Shown here: piece by piece, positions 1 through 5,345 of the stretch
Layout: each line of letters opens with the position of its first letter
Position numbering within the stretch: position 1 is the stretch's first letter
Source of the DNA: JAHELQ01 sp965603365
GTDB lineage: Bacteria > Acidobacteriota > Aminicenantia > UBA2199
NCBI GenBank assembly: GCA_965603365.1
Contig: CBFDCR010000105.1
Coordinates: 1 to 13,941 of the forward strand
Direction: 5' to 3'
Length of the DNA stretch: 13,941 nt
Made by a program: the position numbers and the translations under genes
Notes under the pieces: generated by a model
Seen by the model: the letters and a program-made list of their open reading frames with translations, nothing else
The model's database searches: none
Told to the model about the DNA's origin: nothing

Positions 1-390
1 AAAACATATTGGGATAAACGATTTTTAGATGGAGATAAAATTTGGGGAACTGAGTCCAGTAATACTGCAAAATACGCTCTTGAGTTGTTTAAAAAACACG
101 AACTTCATAATATTTTAGTTCCAGGTGCTGGTTATGGTAGAAATACCAAGTTATTTTCAGATTCAACTTTAGATGTAGTTGGGATTGAAATTTCTTTTTC
201 AGCTATAAATATCGCGAGAAGTTTCAACCCAAAAACTAAATTCTTTCAAGGCTCAGTATTAGATATGCCTTTTGATGATGAACAATATGATGGGATCTAT
301 TGCCATAATGTACTCCATCTACTTTTAAAAAGTGATCGAATTTCTTTCATGAAGAAATGTTATAACTCTCCAAGCACATTGTCAAGTTAA
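1..390 (+). pseudogene. Class I SAM-dependent methyltransferase, 5' cut by window edge, 3' truncated
   Basis: The frame is open from base 1 to the TAA at 388-390, so the gene begins upstream of the window. The visible 129 residues show the Rossmann-type methyltransferase core: a motif I glycine loop (VPGAGYGRN, visible residues 40-48), an acidic post-I residue in VVGIEIS (E63), then SVLDMPFDDEQYDGIYCHN. These fit small Methyltransf_11/25-type enzymes that transfer a methyl group from SAM; the substrate cannot be told. Such proteins normally continue with another 80-100 residues of strands and helices. Here the frame drifts into SPSTLSS and stops just after the helix MKKCY, so the 3' part has been replaced, with a junction near 363-370. 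The segment is markedly AT-rich, unlike the genes from 3250 on. It is probably a non-functional remnant. Confidence 0.7.
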
Positions 391-635
391 GTTTCGGTTG
401 ATCCATACTTTAGAAGAAAAACGACCCGCGTGTACCCACGAAAAAAAGCTACTGGAAAGTAAATACAGCCACTTGCCCACTGAGCCACTGGACCGCGAGA
501 GCAAAAAGGGGCCAGGCAAGAAAATCACCCCACAGAACAACAGGAGCGCCTGCACCGGTTGTTTGTCGTAGGGGAGAGATAGGGTGATTTTTTGCCGGTC
601 CTGTCCCAAATTTTTTCCTTTAAGCGGGAAGTGGA
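391..635. other. Spacer with dispersed-repeat fragments, no recognised gene
   Basis: No convincing gene. A + frame is open from 353 to a TAG at 569-571 and reads basic, low-complexity protein (for example EKKLLESKYSHLPTEP). It could be the tail of a mobile-element gene that truncated the methyltransferase, but I do not recognise it. The segment holds a copy of the GGGGCCAGGCA repeat (501-518), one copy of a 27-bp repeat (555-581) and a GTCCCAAATTTTTTCC motif (603-618). All three have relatives in the spacers near 1500-1710 and 2480-2810. Confidence 0.5.
555..581 (+). repeat. 27-bp repeat, copy 1
   Basis: The 27 bases from 555 to 581, beginning CCGGTTGTTTGTCGTAGGGG, are identical to 1682-1708. 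Copy 1 lies 54 bp before the promoter of the first TA module and copy 2 lies 40 bp before that of the second. A degenerate relative (GTTGTAGGAGAGAGTTAT, 2562-2579) lies upstream of the third. Confidence 0.85.
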
Positions 636-664
636 TTGACAAATGGTTATCTTAATATTATATT
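636..664 (+). promoter_or_regulatory. Sigma70-type promoter of TA module 1
   Basis: TTGACA at 636-641, a 17-bp spacer, then TATATT at 659-664. The expected start lies near 671, just before a GAGGTGA ribosome-binding site (674-680) and the ATG at 685. The leader is therefore very short. The 12 bases TATTATATTTAT around the -10 recur in the module 3 promoter. Confidence 0.75.
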
Positions 665-684
665 TATAGGGATGAGGTGATTGG

Positions 685-909
685 ATGCAAACATTGAGTC
701 ATTACTCTGAGGCTGATCGCAAGTTTTACGAAGCTCTCGGTCTCCTGGTATCTAAAGAGATAACAGTGGAAAAGGCAGCAGAAATGTCCGGCTACTCATT
801 TAAAACATTTTTGGAGATACTGAATAGGAAGAAGATCTATCCATACCTCTATGACCGTCGTGACCTCGATATGGATCTGGATTATATCGACCATATCGAC
901 TCTAAATAA
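685..909 (+). CDS. UPF0175-like HTH antitoxin of TA module 1
   Basis: A 74-residue protein with a small helix-turn-helix-like segment at about residues 28-50 (TVEKAAEMSGYSFKTFLEIL) and an acidic tail rich in Asp and Tyr (DMDLDYIDHID). This is the layout of UPF0175-type antitoxins: an N-terminal DNA-binding part and a C-terminal part that wraps the partner PIN toxin. It should neutralise the toxin at 909 and repress its own promoter. GAGGTGA (674-680) supports the ATG at 685. The stop TAA (907-909) shares one base with the toxin ATG (909-911), so translation is probably coupled. Family assignment rests on motif and context. Confidence 0.75.
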   Translation: MQTLSHYSEADRKFYEALGLLVSKEITVEKAAEMSGYSFKTFLEILNRKKIYPYLYDRRDLDMDLDYIDHIDSK

Positions 910-1385
910 TGGAAACCTTTATCAACACAAGCCCGATCATTTTCCTGGAGAAGTTGGGATTATTGGACAAAATACTGCCGGAATTATGGAAAAGCATTCG
1001 AATTACAACGGCAGTCATTGATGAGGTTAACGATGCTCAAATCATGAATCAACCTTTTTTTAAGAAATATCTCGTTCGAAACAGGATCGCGGTTCTCTCA
1101 ATGCCTGCCAATTTACACAAGGGAGAAAGCGAATCCATTATCGGTGCTCTGGAAACTGGAATAAAATCACTAATTATCGACGACTCCAGAGCCAGGGAAA
1201 AAGCGGATTCTTTGGGGATTAAGACAATCGGAACAATAGGTGTATTAATATTAGCTTCGGAGAGAAAAATCATATCAATCGAAGAAGCCATCGGATATCT
1301 TCATGAATTAAGAAAAAGTTCCTTCTGGATTTCTGATGATTTTTTTGACGAAATCATAGAAAAGTTAAAACATAACAACCTTTAG
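909..1385 (+). CDS. PIN-domain toxin, DUF3368 family (VapC-like)
   Basis: A 158-residue protein matching DUF3368 PIN-like toxins along its length. It has the N-terminal INTSPIIFLEKLGLLD, VIDEV with E39, GESESI at 72-77, LIIDDSRAREKADSLG with D91/D92, then TIGTIGVLILA and the family-typical C-terminus with ELRKSSFWISD. PIN proteins are Mg-dependent ribonucleases. The first acidic position of classical PIN domains is Asn here (N6 in NTSP), which as far as I recall is common in DUF3368 and need not mean inactivity. The start overlaps the antitoxin stop by one base (TAATG). It is likely the toxin of a type II TA pair, co-transcribed from the promoter at 636. The RNA target is unknown. Confidence 0.85.
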   Translation: METFINTSPIIFLEKLGLLDKILPELWKSIRITTAVIDEVNDAQIMNQPFFKKYLVRNRIAVLSMPANLHKGESESIIGALETGIKSLIIDDSRAREKADSLGIKTIGTIGVLILASERKIISIEEAIGYLHELRKSSFWISDDFFDEIIEKLKHNNL

Positions 1386-1596
1386 AGGAAACATAAAGGG
1401 ACAGTCATTCATGACGCGTAGCGTCACCCGGAGATTATGAAAATAGCGAACTTCCTTAACTCATCCCCCAACCCCTTCTCTTCAAAGATCCTCTTTGCCC
1501 GTCCCCAAATTTTCCCATTCTTTGTCAAAAAGTATTTAAAGAATGGAGTAGGGGGCGCAGCATCTATCGGCGTCGGCATGTCAGTAGGCATATTCC

Positions 1597-1627
1597 TGTA
1601 CGGGCGTTTTAATAAAACGCCCGTACA
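1597..1627. repeat. Perfect 15-bp inverted repeat (hairpin)
   Basis: TGTACGGGCGTTTTA, one central base, then its exact reverse complement TAAAACGCCCGTACA. No T-run follows and the nearest upstream stop codon is over 200 bp away, so it is not an obvious intrinsic terminator. It is more likely a REP/MITE-type palindrome, or a bidirectional structure protecting RNA ends. Confidence 0.85.
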
Positions 1628-1681
1628 TTGATGGATATAAATATTATCGTTGTGACGGATTGCCGGTCGTTTACATTTGTG

Positions 1682-1708
1682 CCGGTTGTTTGTCGTAGGG
1701 GAGAGATA
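1682..1708 (+). repeat. 27-bp repeat, copy 2
   Basis: Identical to 555-581 over 27 bases and placed the same way, shortly upstream of a TA promoter. The pair could be substrates for homologous deletion of TA module 1. Confidence 0.85.
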
Positions 1709-1748
1709 ATGTGGTGTGTCCGCTAATGTCATTTTACCGGGATAGTGG

Positions 1749-1777
1749 TTGACAAACCGGGGGAGTTATAATATATT
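1749..1777 (+). promoter_or_regulatory. Sigma70-type promoter of TA module 2
   Basis: TTGACA at 1749-1754, a 17-bp spacer and TATATT at 1772-1777. An overlapping TATAAT at 1767-1772 has too short a spacer. The ribosome-binding site GGAGA (1795-1799) and ATG (1807) follow. Confidence 0.7.
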
Positions 1778-1806
1778 GGAGATGAATCAAGTCTGGAGAA
1801 GCGCAA

Positions 1807-2022
1807 ATGAGTGTTAAAGAGAAAATTTTTGATGAAGTAGAAAACATGGGGCAGAGGGAGTTATCTTTAATTTACGATCAAATCCAGTTACTGAAAAAAA
1901 GGCAGGCAAAAAAAAAGAGATTAAAGAGAGTCGTCTCAATTGAAGAGTTGCACCGTCATACCGCTTCTTCAAAATCATCATGGTCCGAAGCCATCATCCA
2001 GGACAGAGAGGATAGAGTTTGA
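1807..2022 (+). CDS. VapB-like antitoxin of TA module 2
   Basis: A 71-residue, highly charged protein: an N-terminal helical part (MSVKEKIFDEVENMGQREL), a Lys/Arg-rich middle (KKRQAKKKRLKRV) and the C-terminal signature SIEEL...SSKSSWSEAIIQDRED. This tail is typical of short antitoxins paired with PIN VapC toxins, where an Ile/Leu-Glu-Glu stretch and a Trp-containing tail bind the toxin. There is no clear separate DNA-binding fold. The start is supported by GGAGA at 1795-1799. The gene ends inside the toxin start (TTGA overlap, 2019-2022), so the two are translationally coupled. Confidence 0.75.
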   Translation: MSVKEKIFDEVENMGQRELSLIYDQIQLLKKRQAKKKRLKRVVSIEELHRHTASSKSSWSEAIIQDREDRV

Positions 2023-2450
2023 AATACTTTTTTGATACTTCTGTCCTGGCCAAAGTTTATCACCAGGAAGAGGGGACCCCGGAAGTACTGAAAATCTATG
2101 CCGGTGAACATAAAATATACATTTCTGAATTGGCCAGGATAGAATTCCATTCGGCAGTTTACCGAAAGTACAGGGAGAAGGAGATCAAAAAGAAAACATT
2201 GAACCTCTTGATTGATAAATTTACTGCCGATTTGGATGAGAAATATGAAATACTCTATTTTTCCCCCAGTGTCATTGAGCAAGCCGTAGATATTTTATCG
2301 AAATATGGAGAATCCAGGTCCATCAAAACCCTGGACAGTTTGCAACTCTCTTTTTTTAAGTTTTATTGCGAAGAAGACTGTTTCGTCTCTTCCGATCTCA
2401 AGCTCATTGACATTGCCAAAAAAGAAAAACTGACTACTTTATCCATCTAA
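2019..2450 (+). CDS. vapC: PIN-domain ribonuclease toxin (VapC family)
   Basis: A 143-residue PIN protein with all four expected acidic positions: D6 in FFDTSVLAK, E42 in ELARIEFHSA, D106 in TLDSLQL and D126 in SSDLKLIDIAKKEKL. These bind Mg/Mn for cleavage of RNA, commonly tRNA or rRNA in VapC toxins. It uses a TTG start (2019-2021) overlapping the antitoxin TGA stop (2020-2022). GAGAGG (2006-2011) is 7 bases upstream and supports this start. It appears complete. It is the toxin of a type II TA pair with the gene at 1807. Confidence 0.9.
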   Translation: MKYFFDTSVLAKVYHQEEGTPEVLKIYAGEHKIYISELARIEFHSAVYRKYREKEIKKKTLNLLIDKFTADLDEKYEILYFSPSVIEQAVDILSKYGESRSIKTLDSLQLSFFKFYCEEDCFVSSDLKLIDIAKKEKLTTLSI

Positions 2451-2823
2451 TTGAGCGTCCGGCTCATAATCGACAAAAAAGAGCAAAAAGGGGCCAGGCA
2501 GGAACATCATCCCCATAATGGAGTAAGAAAAAGTTATAGAACCGCAGTCAGGAGTTACGGCGTTGTAGGAGAGAGTTATGGCTTTATAACTCCGAACGTC
2601 AGCGGTGACGCCTGGAGTTATAATAGTTATAGAAAAAAGTGTCAAGGTCGTAACGCTGAGTCATAAAGTTGACGTTTGGAGTTAAAGGGTTGACGTCCGG
2701 AGCGTTACCGGTAACGCCGGGAGTGACAACTCTGACACCAAAGGTCACAGCGAAGTAACCCAAACTCATGAGACAGATTGACCCTCTCCATCCGTCCCCA
2801 AAATTTCCCTGTTAGTAAAAGGG
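2451..2823. repeat. Spacer with degenerate 21-bp-period palindromic repeats
   Basis: No gene recognised. From about 2550 to 2760 the sequence runs in divergent units of about 21 bp, many starting GGAG, for example GGAGTTAAAGGGTTGACGTC (2680s) and GGAGCGTTACCGGTAACGCC (2699 on). Units carry self-complementary parts: a 16-bp perfect palindrome GCGTTACCGGTAACGC (2702-2717), a stem GAGTTAT/ATAACTC (2573-2592) and CGTCA/TGACG (2597-2610). Because 21 is a multiple of 3, frames stay open on both strands, but I do not consider them genes. It also contains the GGGGCCAGGCA element (2483-2500) and GTCCCCAAAATTTCCC (2794-2809). The unit consensus resembles that of the 12043-12252 array. Confidence 0.6.
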
Positions 2824-2852
2824 TTGATTTTTTGTGGTTTTGGTATTATATT
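2824..2852 (+). promoter_or_regulatory. Sigma70-type promoter of TA module 3
   Basis: TTGATT at 2824-2829, a 17-bp spacer and TATATT at 2847-2852, within TATTATATTTAT, which is shared with the module 1 promoter. A 40-nt leader then carries AAAGGAG before the ATG at 2895. Confidence 0.65.
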
Positions 2853-2894
2853 TATGGTGTAACGCAGATGTTTTAGAACTGAAAGGAGACATCG

Positions 2895-3110
2895 ATGCAA
2901 ACGATTCATGTGAAGGCCAATGAGCGAATGGTGGCCAGGATACTGGATTTTATCAATACCCTGTCGAAAGAGGGGGAAGAGATCGAGATCCTGGACAGCA
3001 AAATACTGGCTTTTGAAAAATATTATATTGACCGCTCTTTGCAAGATATAGAAGAAGGGAAAGTGTACCCCCTAGAGGAAGTAGAAGAAGAATTATTAAA
3101 TGAAAATTAG
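2895..3110 (+). CDS. Antitoxin of a RelE/ParE-type module (toxin broken)
   Basis: A 71-residue acidic protein: MQTIHVKANERMVARILDFI, then GEEIEILDSK, and a C-terminal helix ending in DIEEGKVYPLEEVEEELL. That tail is characteristic of antitoxins next to RelE/ParE toxins, where GKVxPLEEVEEEL contacts the toxin. AAAGGAG just upstream supports the ATG at 2895. The gene overlaps the next start (ATG 3100) by 11 bases, the usual coupling. Since the downstream toxin is truncated, this is now probably an orphan antitoxin. Family naming (Phd/RelB-like versus other) is not possible by eye. Confidence 0.7.
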   Translation: MQTIHVKANERMVARILDFINTLSKEGEEIEILDSKILAFEKYYIDRSLQDIEEGKVYPLEEVEEELLNEN

Positions 3111-3255
3111 GTTTTCCGAAACATCAAGGACGCAATTAAAAGAAGTCAAGCCATTCATTGAGAAGGATAATCCCCAGAGAGCAGTACATCACGTTAGAAA
3201 AGTCGTTGATCAAATTAAAACCATTTGTTTGTGTTATAATTTTTCCCCAGAGTGA
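3100..3255 (+). pseudogene. Truncated RelE/ParE-family toxin
   Basis: From the ATG at 3100, the frame encodes 51 residues to the TGA at 3253-3255. Residues 1 to about 42 match the start of RelE/ParE toxins: MKIRFSETSRTQLKEVKPFI, EKDNPQRAVHHV and VVDQIKTI. The family normally runs to 85-100 residues with three further beta strands carrying the catalytic or gyrase-binding residues. Here the sequence switches to CLCYNFSPE and stops. The junction, near 3225-3230, is where the leader of the KPR gene appears to begin. It is almost certainly inactive, and the truncation probably reflects the same rearrangement that placed the TA island next to the KPR gene. Confidence 0.75.
3232..3240 (+). promoter_or_regulatory. 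Extended -10 promoter candidate for the KPR gene
   Basis: TGTTATAAT gives a perfect -10 hexamer (3235-3240) preceded by TGn. No good -35 lies at 16-18 bp; TTGATC (3206-3211) is 23 bp away. A start near 3247 would leave a leader of under 10 nt before the ATG at 3255, with no Shine-Dalgarno sequence. Confidence 0.45.
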
Positions 3256-4187
3256 TGTCGGATTTTAAAGGTAAAGATAGAAGGATTGTTGTGTTGGGTG
3301 CCGGGGCCATTGGCTCGGTTGTGGCTGCGGCCCTGTGGGAAAAGTGGGGCCGGGGTCTGCTGCTGGTGGCCAGGAAAGATCATGTCAAGGCCGTCAATGA
3401 TCGGGGCCTGAGTCTCGAAGGCAAGGTCAATGCCGTGTTTCGGCCCCAGGCTGCCGAAGCCGTGGACTTCTCTTTGGCCGGTTCATTGGTCATCGTCACC
3501 ACCAAGGCCACCGGCCTGGAGACCGCCCTCCGCCAGATCAAGCCTTATTTGCAGGAAGATACGGTCTTGCTGCTGCTGCAAAACGGCTGCGGCATCAAAG
3601 AACTGGCCGAAAGAGTACTCCGGGATTCCCCGGTAAGCAAGGATCATATTGTCCTGGGCATCGTGGCCCTGGGAGCCACCTTTATCGAACCCGGCCGGGT
3701 GGGCCATTACGGCGGCAATATCCGTCTGGACCCCCGTCTGGCCCGGACAGCCTACAAAGACCTGCTGGCCGATACCTTTATCACCCATAAAACCAGCACC
3801 AATTTGCCGAAGGATATCTGGACCAAGCTGGCGGTCAATGCCGTAGTCAATCCCCTGTCCGTGGTGCTGCAGGCCCAAAACCGGGTCATTGCCGACCCTG
3901 CCCACAACGACATGAAAACCCTCATCCTGGAGGAAATCTTAGCAGTAGCCGCAGCCGAAGGGGTTCCCCTCTTCCTGGATGTGAATTTTATCAACCGCTT
4001 CATCTCCTCGGACAACTACACCTCCATGTACCAGGACATCAAAAGGGGCAGGAAGACGGAAATCGACTACCTCAACGGCGCCATCGTGCGCCTGGCCGAC
4101 TACTACAACATCCCGGTCCCGGTCAACCGCTTCGTAGTAAACCTCATCAAAGCCCTCGAATCCCCCCCTCCCACACCAATAGGGTAG
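3255..4187 (+). CDS. 2-dehydropantoate 2-reductase (KPR) family protein
   Basis: A 310-residue NADPH-dependent reductase of the PanE/ApbA family, which converts ketopantoate to pantoate in the CoA pathway. Some paralogues act on other 2-oxoacids. Visible: the dinucleotide-binding loop GAGAIG (residues 15-20), VTTKA with K84, QNG at 109-111, the catalytic-lysine segment LPKDIWTKLAVNAVVNPL with K191, and the C-terminal SMYQDIKRGRKTEIDYLNG with the conserved Glu (E269). Length is normal. ATG 3255 overlaps the truncated toxin stop (TGATG); GTG at 3252 is an alternative start. No ribosome-binding site is seen. The last 154 bp (from D261) are repeated at 6076-6229, so this 3' end may come from the inserted element. 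The tail PPPTPIG is low-complexity. High GC marks it as core DNA. Confidence 0.88.
   Translation: MSDFKGKDRRIVVLGAGAIGSVVAAALWEKWGRGLLLVARKDHVKAVNDRGLSLEGKVNAVFRPQAAEAVDFSLAGSLVIVTTKATGLETALRQIKPYLQEDTVLLLLQNGCGIKELAERVLRDSPVSKDHIVLGIVALGATFIEPGRVGHYGGNIRLDPRLARTAYKDLLADTFITHKTSTNLPKDIWTKLAVNAVVNPLSVVLQAQNRVIADPAHNDMKTLILEEILAVAAAEGVPLFLDVNFINRFISSDNYTSMYQDIKRGRKTEIDYLNGAIVRLADYYNIPVPVNRFVVNLIKALESPPPTPIG
4034..4187 (+). repeat. 154-bp direct repeat, copy A (in-frame 3' end of KPR gene)
   Basis: It aligns without gaps to 6076-6229 (constant offset 2042), identical at 152 of 154 positions. The differences are 4058 G versus 6100 C and 4064 C versus 6106 A. In the KPR frame both fall on third codon positions and are synonymous (ACG/ACC Thr, ATC/ATA Ile). 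Bases 4065-4187 are identical throughout. Homology starts immediately after the endonuclease stop codon in copy B and ends at the KPR stop codon in both. Confidence 0.95.
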
Positions 4188-4228
4188 GGGGAAAATTGGG
4201 TTGTCCCCTAATTTCACTCCTCATTGGC

Positions 4229-4390
4229 TCAGTCGGTATTGACCTCGGTGACAACGTAGACGAGCTTCCAGGGTTTGGAGTCAGGCGAGATAATGATATC
4301 CCGGCCTGTCCCCAAACCCAACTCCCCTTTACCGCAAACCTGTTCCGAGGCGAATCGGGCCAGGCAATAAATCTCCGACTTTTTCCTTGG
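4229..4390 (-). pseudogene. Unassigned protein-tail fragment on the minus strand
   Basis: On the minus strand, 53 codons read coding-like protein: PRKKSEIYCLARFASEQVCG, then KGELGLGTGRDIIISPDSKP, then WKLVYVVTEVNTD before TGA (4229-4231). An in-frame stop lies just upstream and there is no start codon with a ribosome-binding site. It therefore looks like the C-terminus of a gene cut off at about 4390. I do not recognise the family. Lying between repeat copy A and the methyltransferase, it may be part of the flanking DNA that travelled with the R-M genes. It could also be a chance open frame. Confidence 0.3.
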
Positions 4391-4392
4391 GG

Positions 4393-4421
4393 TTTACAAA
4401 AATATTTTTTTATATTAAAAT
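4393..4421 (+). promoter_or_regulatory. Promoter candidate of the R-M module (leaderless start)
   Basis: TTTACA at 4393-4398, a 17-bp spacer and TAAAAT at 4416-4421, in very AT-rich DNA. The predicted start falls at about 4428, the A of the methyltransferase ATG. No Shine-Dalgarno sequence precedes that ATG. Confidence 0.5.
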
Positions 4422-4427
4422 CAATAT

Positions 4428-5345
4428 ATGAAAGCGCCGCAGCCAATTCCATACCAGGGCAGTAAAAGACAAATTGCTCCCCTAATATTATCTTATTTTC
4501 CACAGGGCGTTAACCGCTTGATCGAACCTTTCGCAGGCTCTGCCGCGGTCAGCATCGCTGCATCTATGAAAAACAAAGCCAAATATTTTATTATAAACGA
4601 CATAAATTCAGCCATTATCGATCTACTCGACAAAATAGTCAATAACCCGCAAGATATAAGCCTGAAATACGAAAAACTGTGGTTGGAGCAGTCCGGCAAA
4701 GAAAGGGAATTCTACGACGACATCAGGGAGGAATTTAATAAAACAAAAAAGCCGGAATATTTTTTATTTGTTATGGCTCGCTGTGTAAAAGGAGCAATAA
4801 GGTATAACTCGAATGGGAAATTCAACCAATCACCGGATAATCGAAGAAAAGGAAAAAAACCGATTAATATGACCAAAGAAATTTTCCAATGCTCGGAATT
4901 GTTAAAAAACAGGGTGTCTTTTTATTGTACCGATTTCAGTAACGTTCTTGAACTTGCACGAGAAAATGATTTGATATATATGGACCCACCATATCAAGGA
5001 ACCTGTAACGCGAGAGACAGCCGATATTACAGCGGTATCCGGTTCGAACACTTTGTTGAAAGCCTGGATTCTTTGAATAACAGGAATGTTCCTTACATAA
5101 TCAGTTATGATGGAAGAACGGGGAACAAACGATATGGCGTTGACATACCCGATGAATTACACCTCCACAAAGTTGATGTGGAAGTAGGCAGGTCCACACA
5201 GGCAACATTTTTAGGAAATAACGACATTACCTACGAAACCTTATACCTCTCGAAAGCACTCGCTGCAAAACTACAAACCGATTTGCAGCGGGAAGTTTCA
5301 TTGTATAACAACCAGATGAGCCTATTTAATCACACCTATGCCTGA
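4428..5345 (+). CDS. Type II DNA adenine-N6 methyltransferase, D12 class
   Basis: A 305-residue modification enzyme that should transfer methyl from SAM to adenine N6 at the module's recognition site, protecting it from the endonuclease encoded next. Visible motifs: PIPYQGSKRQ (7-16, SAM-binding motif X), EPFAGSAA (33-40, motif I), NDIN at 57-60, MARCVKGAIRYN (116-127) and the catalytic DPPYQG (186-191). The order X-I-IV marks the alpha (Dam-like, MethyltransfD12) group. The start MKAPQPIPYQGS is typical, and the ATG has no ribosome-binding site. It overlaps the endonuclease start by 8 bases. It is AT-richer than the KPR gene, consistent with acquisition. Recognition sequence cannot be read by eye. 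Confidence 0.93.
   Translation: MKAPQPIPYQGSKRQIAPLILSYFPQGVNRLIEPFAGSAAVSIAASMKNKAKYFIINDINSAIIDLLDKIVNNPQDISLKYEKLWLEQSGKEREFYDDIREEFNKTKKPEYFLFVMARCVKGAIRYNSNGKFNQSPDNRRKGKKPINMTKEIFQCSELLKNRVSFYCTDFSNVLELARENDLIYMDPPYQGTCNARDSRYYSGIRFEHFVESLDSLNNRNVPYIISYDGRTGNKRYGVDIPDELHLHKVDVEVGRSTQATFLGNNDITYETLYLSKALAAKLQTDLQREVSLYNNQMSLFNHTYA

Larger units (their letters stand above)
1386..1748. other. Repeat-rich spacer between TA modules 1 and 2
   Basis: No gene recognised. It contains several foldable elements: a 6-bp stem TGACGC/GCGTCA with loop GTA (1412-1426), a 9-bp stem CCATTCTTT/AAAGAATGG (1515-1523 with 1538-1546), half of a GGGGGCGCAG element (about 1550-1560) whose full palindrome occurs at 12478, and a perfect 31-nt hairpin (1597-1627). 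It also holds GTCCCCAAATTTTCCC (1501-1516) and the second copy of the 27-bp repeat. It looks like an accretion of small dispersed elements. Confidence 0.6.

Noticed and set aside
1597..1627. Intrinsic terminator for the DUF3368 toxin gene
   Set aside because: The hairpin is perfect but lacks a following T-run and lies over 200 bp after the stop codon.
2451..2823. Integron attC site or cassette array around the TA modules
   Set aside because: TA genes in the same orientation with foldable spacers suggested cassettes. I found no consistent GTTRRRY/RYYYAAC pairs, no uniform attC-like structure after each module and no integrase gene in the window.
4037..4055. GGGGCAGGAAG in the KPR gene as another GGGGYCAGGCA dispersed element
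   Set aside because: It lies in conserved coding sequence (IKRGRK) and matches the element poorly.
4147..4503. Minus-strand gene of 118 codons across the KPR end and methyltransferase start
   Set aside because: It spans two other genes and a repeat copy, and its amino-acid content looks random. Only the different-frame fragment at 4229-4390 seems coding-like.
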